From assembly GCA_025459175.1 (NCBI GenBank), contig JALORC010000058.1:1-42837 (forward strand): a stretch of 42,837 bases of DNA, in the 5' to 3' direction. The position numbers and the translations under genes are program-made. The notes beneath the pieces are model-generated. The model was not told the origin of the DNA. It did not search any database and saw only the letters and a list, made by a program, of their open reading frames with translations. The DNA comes from Planctomycetota bacterium. GTDB lineage: Bacteria; Planctomycetota; UBA1135; UBA2386. This document shows positions 1 to 7,888 of this stretch, piece by piece. Each line of letters opens with the position of its first letter. Within the stretch, counting starts at the first letter, position 1.

Positions 1-1
1 C

Positions 2-181
2 TCGCCGAACAGTTCGCTGGTCGGGTTGTGTGGAGGCCTCGCGGCGATCGCGGTCCTGGTGTTCGTGCTGCCGGCGAACGACGTCAAGCTCGCGTGGCCT
101 TGGCACGGTCTGGTCAGCAGTGGTGCCACGGTGCTGGTCGGCGCGATCGCGCAGCGGGTGCTGCCGGCGCGGGCGGGATAG
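2..181 (+). CDS. C-terminal fragment of a probable membrane transporter (sodium:solute symporter-like)
   Basis: The window opens inside this gene; only the last 59 codons are present, ending in TAG. The frame was chosen because it reads as two hydrophobic stretches (around GLAAIAVLVFVLP and GLVSSGATVLVGAIAQ) separated by a short polar loop containing AWPW. A final membrane helix that begins after a Trp/Pro-rich turn and ends in a short basic tail is typical of the last helix of sodium:solute symporters. That family call is inference from a short tail. Another polytopic transporter is possible, but a membrane protein C-terminus is fairly secure. Confidence 0.5.
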   Translation, partial: SPNSSLVGLCGGLAAIAVLVFVLPANDVKLAWPWHGLVSSGATVLVGAIAQRVLPARAG

Positions 182-212
182 TGCTGGGCTACCGGGCTGC
201 CGGGGCGGTAGC

Positions 213-218
213 TAGGTT
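213..218 (+). promoter_or_regulatory. Candidate -10 element TAGGTT, near-leaderless promoter
   Basis: TAGGTT lies nine bases before the ATG at 228, so a transcript starting about seven bases downstream would have almost no 5' leader. No Shine-Dalgarno sequence is present between it and the start, and no clear -35 element is visible. The same TAnnnT-ATG arrangement occurs before several other genes here. Confidence 0.4.
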
Positions 219-227
219 CTTGGCTCC

Positions 228-3200
228 ATGCGCGCCCCCACCTCACACTCGCACGTCTTGTTCTCGCTCGCGGCGATGGCGTTCGCCGCGAGCGCACAGA
301 GCCTCGTCAAAGACATCCGGCTGCCATCGGGCGGACTGAGCAACGCCGGACGCCCACAGTGGTTCGTGGACCTCGGCGGACTCGCCGTGTTCCAGGCCAC
401 CAACGCGTTCGGCCGCGAGCTCTGGGCCAGCGACGGCACGGCGCTCGGCACCCGCCTGATCAAGGACATCAATCCTGGCGCCGGGGACAGCTACCCCGAG
501 AACCTGACCGTGGCCAATGGCGTGGTGTTCTTCAACGCGTCGGTGCCGGGTCTCGGTCGCGAACTGTGGCGATCGGACGCTACGGCCGCGGGTACCTTCC
601 TGCTGCGCGACGCCGCTCCCGGCAGCAGCAGCGGCACGTTCGACCTCGAGATCGTCGCCTTCGGCGGCCACGCGTGGTTCGCGTCCAATGATGGCCAAGG
701 TCGCGAGCTCTGGCGCAGCGATGGATCGATCGCCGGCACGGCGCGCTTCGCCGACCTCAACCCCGGCGGCGGATTCTCCAATCCCGAACGCTTCACCGTC
801 GCGGCCGGAGCGCTCTACTTCACGGCCGCGGTGCCCGGCCTCGGCACGGAGCTCTGGCGCACCGACGGCACGGTCGCGGGCACGCAGCTGGTTGCCGACC
901 TGAACCCGGGCGCCGGATCGACCGCCTTCACCGCACTGGCGGGCACGCCGAACGGCCTGTTCTTCGCCGCCGACGCGCAGAACGGCACCGGCACCGAGCT
1001 CTGGCTCCTCGGCCCCGGCCCGGCCGGCACGGCGCAGCTGGTCATCGACCTCAACCCCGGCACGAGCGGGTCGGTCATCGAGGAACTGGCGGCGTTCGGC
1101 AACGGCGTGCTGTTCCGCGCCGACAACGGCGCCGGCAACGGCAGCGAGCCGTGGTACAGCGATGGAACCACGGCCGGAACCGTGGCCCTCGGCGACCTGC
1201 GGATCGGCAGCCAGAGTTCCATCGCGGCCTTCTTCTTCCCGATCACGCCGACGCGCGCCCTGTTCACGGCCTTCAGCGACGCCACCGGCCGGGAACTGTA
1301 CGTGACCGACGGCACGGCGGCTGGCACCCAGCTACTGGAGACCAACCCCGGATTCCTCAGTGGCACGCCGAACCTGCCCTACTTCGCGGCCATCAACTCC
1401 GGCGCGATGTTCGTCGCCAACTTGGAGGTCTGGTTCTCGGACGGCACCCCGGGCGGCACCGCGCTGGTGCGCGACGTGTTCCCCGGCAACCCTGGATCGC
1501 TGCCGTCATCCCTGACCCGCGTCGGCAACCAGGTGCTGTTCCAAGCCAGCCCGTCGTTCGCGGTCAGTGCCGAGTTGTTCCGCAGCGACGGCACCTTCGC
1601 CGGCACGAGCCTGGTCGCCGACCTCTTTCCGCCGCAGGGCGACAGCTTCCCGACCGGATTCACGCCTGCCCCCAACGGCGTCGTGTTCGCCGCCGATGAC
1701 GGCAGCGGCATCGAGCTGTGGAGCAGCGACGGCACCGCAGCCGGCACGCAGATGCTGGATCTGGGCCCGGGCGCTGCGGCGCCTACCGGTTTCGTCGCGT
1801 TCGGCAACGCCATCTACTGCGCGGCGACCTGGAGCGGCCTGGGCCAGGAACTGCTGCGCACCGACGGCTCGCTGGCCGGCACCGCCTTCGTGGCGGATCT
1901 GCGACCGGGCACCGCGTCGTCGTCACCACAGGCTTTGACCAGCGCCGCCGGCCGCCTGTGGTTCACGGCCATCGACGACCTCGGCGGACGCGAGCCGTGG
2001 GTGTCGGACGGGACCGTCAGCGGCACGCTGCGACTCGCCGACGTCAGGCCCGGGATCACGGACTCGGGCGCCGGGCTGTTCACGGCCTGCGGCACCAACC
2101 GCGTCGTGTTCCGCGCCGAGGACGGCAGCACGGGAGCGGAGCTGTGGTCGAGCGACGGCACGCCAGGCGGCACGAGCTTGATCGACATCTCGGTCGGCGC
2201 CGCCGGCTCGGCGCCGGACTCGTTCGCCAGCATCGGCAATCTCACCTACTTCGCCGCGACGACGCCGGCGGCCGGTCGCGAACTGTGGGTCACCGACGGC
2301 ACTGCGGCGGGCACGCAACTGGTAGTCGATCTGCGCCCGGGCACGGCTGCCAGCAACCCATTCCAACTGGTGGCGCTGGCCAGCGGCACGCTCGTGTTCG
2401 TCGCCGCCGGGCCGAGCGGAGGCGCCGAGCCACACCGCAGCGACGGCACGGCCGCCGGCACAGCGCTGATCGGCCAGGTCGTTCCCGGATCCGCATCCGG
2501 CTCGATCGCGGACATGGTGGCCGTCGGCAACCTCGCGTTCTTCACCGCGGTGAACCCAGCCAGCGGCCGCGAACTCTGGGTCACCGATGGTCTGGGCGTC
2601 AGCCTGGTGAAGGACATCTACCCCGGCGAGCCGAACGGCGTCATCACCGGCACCCTGCGCCGCAACGGCAACGGCGTCGCGTTCGTCGGCAGCGACGGCG
2701 TCGACGGCCTGCAGATCTGGACCAGCGACGGCACCACGAACGGCACCGTGCAGGTCGGCAAGATCGGCCCGATCGGCGGTGCCGGAGCGGCCGAGATCGG
2801 CGAGCTCACCACCATCGGCACCGACACTTGGTTCTGGGCCGACGAGGGCATCACCGGACGCGAGCCGTGGCGCATCTCGATCACGGGCGTCGCGGCTTCG
2901 GTATCGAACTACGGTCTCGGTTGCGCTGGCACCGGCGGCATCGTTCCCGTGATCGGCGCCAACGGACTGCCGCGCCTGGGCAACACCAACTGGGGCTTCG
3001 CGGTGAGCAACGGGCTGCCGTTCTCGATCGCGCTGCTGGTCGCCGGCTTCACACCGACCAACGTGCCGCTGGGTCCGTGCCGGATCAACGTGGCCCCGCC
3101 ATGGTTCGTGCAGCCGACCACGTTCCTCGACAGCAGCGGCGCAGGACTCGCCCCGGTGCCGATCCCGAACACCGCCTCGCTCGCCGGCACGCTGCTCTAC

Positions 3201-3287
3201 GGCCAGTGGGTCGTCATCGACCCGGTGGCACCGCTGCTCGGCCTCGGCAGCAGCAGCGGCGGGCTCGCCGCACAGATCGGCAACTGA
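228..3287 (+). CDS. Large secreted ELWxxDGT-repeat protein with C-terminal tail domain
   Basis: The 1,019-residue product starts with a signal peptide (hydrophobic stretch to ASA|QS near residue 24). It is followed by about seventeen repeats of roughly 47-50 residues, each opening with E[LP]W-x-[ST]-DGT-x-[AG]GT and continuing with a D-[LIV]-x-PG turn and a VxF strand. Such repeats are annotated as ELWxxDGT repeats and are expected to form a beta-propeller or beta-solenoid. The last ~125 residues, from about 894, form a different Gly/Pro-rich domain (YGLGC near its start, IPNTASLAGT near its end) that resembles tails of other planctomycetal exoproteins. Function is unknown; an extracellular binding or structural role is plausible. 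The start is supported by the signal peptide and the -10-like box just upstream. Confidence 0.85.
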   Translation: MRAPTSHSHVLFSLAAMAFAASAQSLVKDIRLPSGGLSNAGRPQWFVDLGGLAVFQATNAFGRELWASDGTALGTRLIKDINPGAGDSYPENLTVANGVVFFNASVPGLGRELWRSDATAAGTFLLRDAAPGSSSGTFDLEIVAFGGHAWFASNDGQGRELWRSDGSIAGTARFADLNPGGGFSNPERFTVAAGALYFTAAVPGLGTELWRTDGTVAGTQLVADLNPGAGSTAFTALAGTPNGLFFAADAQNGTGTELWLLGPGPAGTAQLVIDLNPGTSGSVIEELAAFGNGVLFRADNGAGNGSEPWYSDGTTAGTVALGDLRIGSQSSIAAFFFPITPTRALFTAFSDATGRELYVTDGTAAGTQLLETNPGFLSGTPNLPYFAAINSGAMFVANLEVWFSDGTPGGTALVRDVFPGNPGSLPSSLTRVGNQVLFQASPSFAVSAELFRSDGTFAGTSLVADLFPPQGDSFPTGFTPAPNGVVFAADDGSGIELWSSDGTAAGTQMLDLGPGAAAPTGFVAFGNAIYCAATWSGLGQELLRTDGSLAGTAFVADLRPGTASSSPQALTSAAGRLWFTAIDDLGGREPWVSDGTVSGTLRLADVRPGITDSGAGLFTACGTNRVVFRAEDGSTGAELWSSDGTPGGTSLIDISVGAAGSAPDSFASIGNLTYFAATTPAAGRELWVTDGTAAGTQLVVDLRPGTAASNPFQLVALASGTLVFVAAGPSGGAEPHRSDGTAAGTALIGQVVPGSASGSIADMVAVGNLAFFTAVNPASGRELWVTDGLGVSLVKDIYPGEPNGVITGTLRRNGNGVAFVGSDGVDGLQIWTSDGTTNGTVQVGKIGPIGGAGAAEIGELTTIGTDTWFWADEGITGREPWRISITGVAASVSNYGLGCAGTGGIVPVIGANGLPRLGNTNWGFAVSNGLPFSIALLVAGFTPTNVPLGPCRINVAPPWFVQPTTFLDSSGAGLAPVPIPNTASLAGTLLYGQWVVIDPVAPLLGLGSSSGGLAAQIGN

Positions 3288-3366
3288 GCCGAACGGGCGC
3301 GACGCAGCGAGCCGGTGCGGCGACCGAACTTGGCGGGCAAGCCCTCGCGCCGCCTGCCCGGGCCCC

Positions 3367-3372
3367 TAGCAT
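3367..3372 (+). promoter_or_regulatory. Candidate -10 element TAGCAT, near-leaderless promoter
   Basis: TAGCAT ends seven bases before the ATG at 3380, with no ribosome binding site between them. The spacing matches the boxes at 213 and 15595. The promoter would drive the NamZ-like, NamZ-like and GT-C genes. Confidence 0.4.
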
Positions 3373-3379
3373 CCGCGCG

Positions 3380-4576
3380 ATGCCCGCCCGCCTCACCCGC
3401 TTCGCTGCCGCCATCGCCGCGCTGCTGCTCGCCACCACCGCGACCGCCCAGGTCCGCACCGGCGCCGACCAGCTCGCCGCCGACGGCGCCGCCACCCTGC
3501 GCGGCCGCAAGGTCGGCCTGATCACCAACCACACCGGCCGCACCCAGGACCACCGCCGCCTCGTCGACGTGCTGCACCAGGCCGAAGGCGTGCAGCTGCT
3601 GGCCCTGTTCTCGCCCGAACACGGCTGGGACGGCGTGCTCGACGAGAAGGTCTCTGACACCAAGGACCGCACCACCGGCCTGCCCGTCTACTCCCTCTAC
3701 GGCGAGACCCGCGTGCCCACCGCGGCGATGCTGCAGGGCCTCGACACCCTGGTGTTCGACATCCAGGACATCGGCTGCCGCTTCTACACCTACGTGTCGA
3801 CGATGCGGAACGCGCTCACCGCCGCCGCCGAGCACGAACTCCGCTTCGTCGTGCTCGATCGCCCCAACCCGATCGGCGGCGTGCGCATGGAAGGGCCCGT
3901 GCTGCAGCCCGAGCGCGCCGACTTCGTCGGGGCGCACCGCATCCCGCTGCGCCACGGCATGACCAGCGGCGAACTCGCGCGCATGATCGCCGGCGAGGAC
4001 GGCATCCAGGTCGAACTGCAGATCGTGCCGTGCACCGGCTGGCAGCGCGCCGACCTCTACGACCGCACCGGCCTGCCGTGGATCAACCCGTCGCCGAACA
4101 TGCGGCGGCTGTCGCAGGCGCTGACCTATCCCGGCATCGGCCTGCTCGAAGGCACCAACCTGTCGGTCGGCCGCGGTACCGACACCCCGTTCGAGATCCT
4201 CGGCGCGCCGTGGTGCGACGGCCAGGCACTGGCGGCGAAGCTGCGCGCGGCCGCGCTGCCCGGTGTCGCGTTCGTGCCGGTGCGCTTCACGCCGACCGCG
4301 AGCAAGTTCCGCGGCGAGGAATGCGGCGGCGTGCACGTGCTGGTCAGCGACTGGCGCACGTTCGAACCGGTGCGCACCGGCATCCACGTCGCCGTGGCGC
4401 TGCGCGCGCTGCACCGCGAGGCCTGGGACACCAAGAAGCTCGACTGGTTGCTGAAGCACGAACCGACCGCGACCGCGATCCTCGCCGGCACCGACGCCGA
4501 CACCATCGTCGCTGGCTGGCAGCGCGACCTCGACTTGTTCCGCGTGCGCCGCAAGCCGTTCCTGCTGTACGAGTGA
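3380..4576 (+). CDS. namZ: Exo-beta-N-acetylmuramidase NamZ family (DUF1343), secreted
   Basis: The 398-residue product has a signal peptide (LLLATTATAQ, cleavage near residue 23) and a full-length DUF1343 domain. Family motifs in order: SPEHG (Glu80), SLYG, DIQDIGCRFYTY (around 127-138), DRPNPIGG (160-167), RHGMTSGELA (His192), NPSPNM, LEGTNLSVGRGTDTPFE, and a late GEECGG. The founding member, Bacillus subtilis NamZ, releases terminal N-acetylmuramic acid from peptidoglycan fragments; the PEHG Glu and a conserved His are, as I recall, the proposed catalytic residues, and both are present. A role in cell-wall turnover or salvage outside the cytoplasm is therefore likely. A second DUF1343 gene follows 28 bases downstream. 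Confidence 0.85.
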   Translation: MPARLTRFAAAIAALLLATTATAQVRTGADQLAADGAATLRGRKVGLITNHTGRTQDHRRLVDVLHQAEGVQLLALFSPEHGWDGVLDEKVSDTKDRTTGLPVYSLYGETRVPTAAMLQGLDTLVFDIQDIGCRFYTYVSTMRNALTAAAEHELRFVVLDRPNPIGGVRMEGPVLQPERADFVGAHRIPLRHGMTSGELARMIAGEDGIQVELQIVPCTGWQRADLYDRTGLPWINPSPNMRRLSQALTYPGIGLLEGTNLSVGRGTDTPFEILGAPWCDGQALAAKLRAAALPGVAFVPVRFTPTASKFRGEECGGVHVLVSDWRTFEPVRTGIHVAVALRALHREAWDTKKLDWLLKHEPTATAILAGTDADTIVAGWQRDLDLFRVRRKPFLLYE

Positions 4577-4604
4577 GCCCGCACCACGAGCCCACCACGC
4601 CACC

Positions 4605-5780
4605 ATGCCCAACGCGATCCAGTTCGGCCTCGATGTCGTCTGCAGCCATGCGCACGAACTGCTGCAGCAGGGCCGCAAGTTCGGCCTGGTCTGCAACCAG
4701 GCCTCCGTCGACCGCGGCTTCCGCCACGCCAGCGATGCGTTGGCGCAGAAGTATCCCGGCCAACTGCGCGCGATCTTCGGCCCGCAGCACGGCCTGTGGT
4801 CGACCGAGCAGGACAACATGATCGAGACCGGGCACGGCCGCCACGGCCGCCTCGACGTGCCGGTCCACAGCCTCTACAGCGACACGCGCAAGCCGACCCA
4901 GCAGATGCTCGACGGCCTCGACCTGCTGGTGATCGACCTGCAGGATGTCGGCACCCGCGTCTACACCTACGTGTGGACGCTGACCTACTGCCTCGAAGCC
5001 TGCGCGCAGAAGGGCATCCCGGTGCTGGTGCTCGATCGCCCCAACCCGCTCGGCGGCGAACTCGCCGAAGGCCAGGCGCTCGATCTGCGCTTCCAGAGCT
5101 TCGTCGGCCGGGCGCCGCTGCCGATGCGGCACGGCCTGACCATGGGCGAGCTCGCGCGCTGGTGCAACGACGTCATGGGTCTGTCGGCGACCGTGCACGT
5201 GGTGCCGATGCAGGGCTGGCGGCGCTCGATGCTGTGGCCGGACACCGGCCGCGCGTTCGTGCCGCCGTCGCCGAACCTGCCGCGCTTCGAGGGCACGCTG
5301 GTGTATCCGGGCCAGGTGCTGCTCGAGGGCACGCAGCTCAGCGAAGGCCGCGGCACCACGACCCCGTTCGAACAGTTCGGCGCCCCGTTCGTCGATCCGT
5401 GGCAGCTGGTGGCGCTGGCCAGCGCGCACGACCTGCGCGGCGTGGTGCTGCGGCCGGTGTGGTTCGAGCCGACCTTCCAGAAGTGGCACGGCAAGCCGTG
5501 CGGCGGCCTGTTCCTGCACGTCACCGATCCGGCCGCGTACCGTTCGTATCGCACCACGCTGGTGCTGCTGCGCGCGATCCGCGAACTGTGGCCCGACCGG
5601 TTCGCGTGGCGCCAGCCGCCGTACGAGTACGAGACCGTGCTGCCGCCGATCGACATCCTGGCCGGTGGCCCCGGCGTGCGACAGTTCGTCGACGGCGAAC
5701 TGCCGCTGCGCGAACTCGACGCGCTGGCCCGCGCGCCGAGCGACTGGTGGCAACGCGTGCGCCGCTTCCTGCTCTACTGA
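4605..5780 (+). CDS. Second NamZ-like DUF1343 protein, no signal peptide
   Basis: This 391-residue paralogue of the preceding protein keeps the overall motif order: SLYSDTRKPT, DLQDVGTRVYTY (111-122), DRPNPLGG (144-151), RHGLTMGELA (His176), PPSPNLP, LEGTQLSEGRGTTTPFE and PCGG. It differs in two ways. It has no N-terminal hydrophobic segment, so it should stay in the cytoplasm. The usual PEHG motif reads PQHG (Gln61), losing a glutamate I believe to be functionally important in the family. It may handle a different muramyl sugar, work on imported disaccharides, or be non-catalytic. It ends overlapping the next gene (TGATG at 5778-5782), suggesting coupled translation. Confidence 0.8.
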   Translation: MPNAIQFGLDVVCSHAHELLQQGRKFGLVCNQASVDRGFRHASDALAQKYPGQLRAIFGPQHGLWSTEQDNMIETGHGRHGRLDVPVHSLYSDTRKPTQQMLDGLDLLVIDLQDVGTRVYTYVWTLTYCLEACAQKGIPVLVLDRPNPLGGELAEGQALDLRFQSFVGRAPLPMRHGLTMGELARWCNDVMGLSATVHVVPMQGWRRSMLWPDTGRAFVPPSPNLPRFEGTLVYPGQVLLEGTQLSEGRGTTTPFEQFGAPFVDPWQLVALASAHDLRGVVLRPVWFEPTFQKWHGKPCGGLFLHVTDPAAYRSYRTTLVLLRAIRELWPDRFAWRQPPYEYETVLPPIDILAGGPGVRQFVDGELPLRELDALARAPSDWWQRVRRFLLY

Positions 5781-7810
5781 TGGACGCCGCGCCCTCACCA
5801 CCGCCGCCGTGGCGCTGGACGCTGCTCGCGGCACTGCCGGCGCTGCTGCTGCTCGGCTGGCAGAGCGCGCTGGTGTGGCCGTTCTTCAGCGACGACGCGT
5901 TCATCTCGCTGCGCTACGCCGAGCGCCTGCTCGACGGCCACGGCCTGTCGTGGACCGACGGCGAACGCGTCGAGGGCTACAGCAACCTGCTGTGGGTGCT
6001 GCTGGTGGCGGGCCTCGGTGGGCTCGGGCTAGACCTGGTCAGCGCGGCGCGCCTGCTCGGTGGTGCGCTGACGGCGCTCGCGCTGCTGGCCATCGGCCGC
6101 GCGCTGCGGCCCGCATCGCCGGGGCAGAGCCTGATCGTCGCTGCCGTGCCGTTGCTGGCGGCATCGACGCAGGTGCTGCTCGGCTGGACGTTCGCCGGCC
6201 TCGAGGGCCCGCTGGTGCTGTGCCTGCTGGCGCTCGGCTGCGGCTGCCTCGTGCAGGCGCACACCGACGAACCGGACCCAGGCGTCTGGTCGCGCGCGAC
6301 GCTGCTGCGCGCCTCGGTGCCGTTCGCGCTGTTGTGCTGGACGCGGCCCGACGGCCCGCTGTGGGTGTTCGGCAGCGGCCTGCTGCTCGGCGCCGCCTCG
6401 CTGCGGCACGGTCTGCGGCGCGCGGTCGATCGCGCGTTCTGGCTCGGCGCGCTGCCGCTGCTCGCGGTGCTGCTGCAGCTCGCGTTCCGCCTCGCGTGGC
6501 ACGGGGACGTGGTGCCGAACACCGCGCACGTGAAGGCCGAACTCGATCCGAACGCGTTCGCCGCCGGCGTCGACTACGTGGTCGCCGCGGTGCGCGCGCA
6601 CGCGGGGCTGTTCGCGACCGCGGGCCTCGGCGGCGTGCTGCTGCTCGTGCGCGGCGGCGCGCGGCTGGCCCTCGTGCTCACCGCGCCGGTGCTCCTGTGG
6701 CTGCTGTATCTGGCGCTGGTCGGCGGCGACCACTTCCCCGGCCGACGGCTGCTGCACGGCGCGATCGCGCCGTTGGCGCTGCTCGCCGGGCTCGGCCTCG
6801 TCGGTCGCGGGCTGCGGTTCGGCGCCGCCGGCGCGCTGCTGCTGGCCGCCGCCGCGGCGTGGAACGTGCAGCTGGCACGCAGGGACGCGCAGACGCTCGA
6901 ACTCGCCGCCGAGACCTGGGAATGGCGCGGCGAAGTGGTCGGCCGTGAACTGCAGCGGCAGTTCGGCGATCGCCAGCCGCTGCTCGCCGTCGATGCCGCC
7001 GGTGCGGTGCCGTTCTACAGCCAGCTGCCAGCGCTCGATCTGCTTGGCCTCTGCGATCGCACGATCGCGACCACGCCGTTCCCGGCGTGGCTGCAGACGA
7101 TGCGACCCGAGGTGCCGCGGCCACCGGGCCACCTGCGCGGCAACGGCAGCTACGTGATGGAGCGCGGCCCGGATCTGCTGCTGTTCAGCAATCCGCCGGG
7201 CCTGCCGCTGCCGGTGTTCGTCAGCGCCGCCGAGTTCGAGAGTGATCCGAGGTTCCTGCAGCGCTACCGCGCGGTGCTGGTCGAGTTTGCACCACAACCG
7301 CTGCGTTCGGGCGCGACCGAAGCGCTGCGCATGCCGCTGTGGGTTCGCACCGATGGTGTGCTCGCGCCGGCGACGAACGGCGCCACGATCGAGGTGCCCG
7401 CGTGGTGGTTCGGCAGGTTCGCGCTGCCGGGGCCGGTGACCCGCCGCCATCAGCCGCCGAGCCTGGATGCGGCCACCGAAGCCGCAGCGGCGCAGCACCT
7501 GCAGGCAGTGATCGCGTGGTTCTCCGCCCCGGCAGCGGTGGTGATCGCCTCGGGTCACGGTCCGTGGCAGCTCGAACTGCGCAGCGCGGCCGGCGCCAGC
7601 GCGACGCTGCCGCTGCGCGCCGGCGAATGGAGCTGGCACTGCGAGCCGGCCGAGGCCGCCGTCGAGCTGTCCGTCGACGCCGGCCCGCCGCTGGCGAACG
7701 GATCGTCGTTCCGCGCCGCCGACGGCGACGCGACCACGTTGACGCTGCGCGCGCGGCCCGGCGCAGTGTTGCCGCAGCGTCTCACGGCGATCCAGCTGCG
7801 CGCTCGCTGA
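5780..7810 (+). CDS. Polytopic GT-C-type glycosyltransferase-like membrane protein
   Basis: The 676-residue protein begins at an ATG overlapping the previous stop by one base. An N-terminal helix (about 13-33) is followed by FFSDDAFISLRYAERL, with Asp38-Asp39 in the first outer loop, then GHGLSW and GERVEGYSNLLWVLL. An acidic pair in the first extracytoplasmic loop is the hallmark of GT-C enzymes that use polyprenyl-phosphate sugars, and the EGYSN[LF]LW motif is common in related bacterial membrane proteins. Roughly ten hydrophobic segments follow up to about residue 370. The remaining ~300 residues are mainly soluble and presumably periplasmic. The sugar and acceptor are unknown. Linkage to two DUF1343 genes suggests cell-surface glycan metabolism, but that is inference. 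Confidence 0.65.
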   Translation: MDAAPSPPPPWRWTLLAALPALLLLGWQSALVWPFFSDDAFISLRYAERLLDGHGLSWTDGERVEGYSNLLWVLLVAGLGGLGLDLVSAARLLGGALTALALLAIGRALRPASPGQSLIVAAVPLLAASTQVLLGWTFAGLEGPLVLCLLALGCGCLVQAHTDEPDPGVWSRATLLRASVPFALLCWTRPDGPLWVFGSGLLLGAASLRHGLRRAVDRAFWLGALPLLAVLLQLAFRLAWHGDVVPNTAHVKAELDPNAFAAGVDYVVAAVRAHAGLFATAGLGGVLLLVRGGARLALVLTAPVLLWLLYLALVGGDHFPGRRLLHGAIAPLALLAGLGLVGRGLRFGAAGALLLAAAAAWNVQLARRDAQTLELAAETWEWRGEVVGRELQRQFGDRQPLLAVDAAGAVPFYSQLPALDLLGLCDRTIATTPFPAWLQTMRPEVPRPPGHLRGNGSYVMERGPDLLLFSNPPGLPLPVFVSAAEFESDPRFLQRYRAVLVEFAPQPLRSGATEALRMPLWVRTDGVLAPATNGATIEVPAWWFGRFALPGPVTRRHQPPSLDAATEAAAAQHLQAVIAWFSAPAAVVIASGHGPWQLELRSAAGASATLPLRAGEWSWHCEPAEAAVELSVDAGPPLANGSSFRAADGDATTLTLRARPGAVLPQRLTAIQLRAR

Positions 7811-7888
7811 CGCAGCTTGCCGATCGCTTCACGCGCCACTCGCGGCGACCTCACACGCGTCCTCGATGGTTCTGGCAGCAACATCCCA

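Noticed and set aside
3332..3362. Possible terminator between the ELWxxDGT gene and the first NamZ-like gene
   Set aside because: Only a six-base stem (CGGGCA/TGCCCG) with a long loop and no T-tract; too weak to call.
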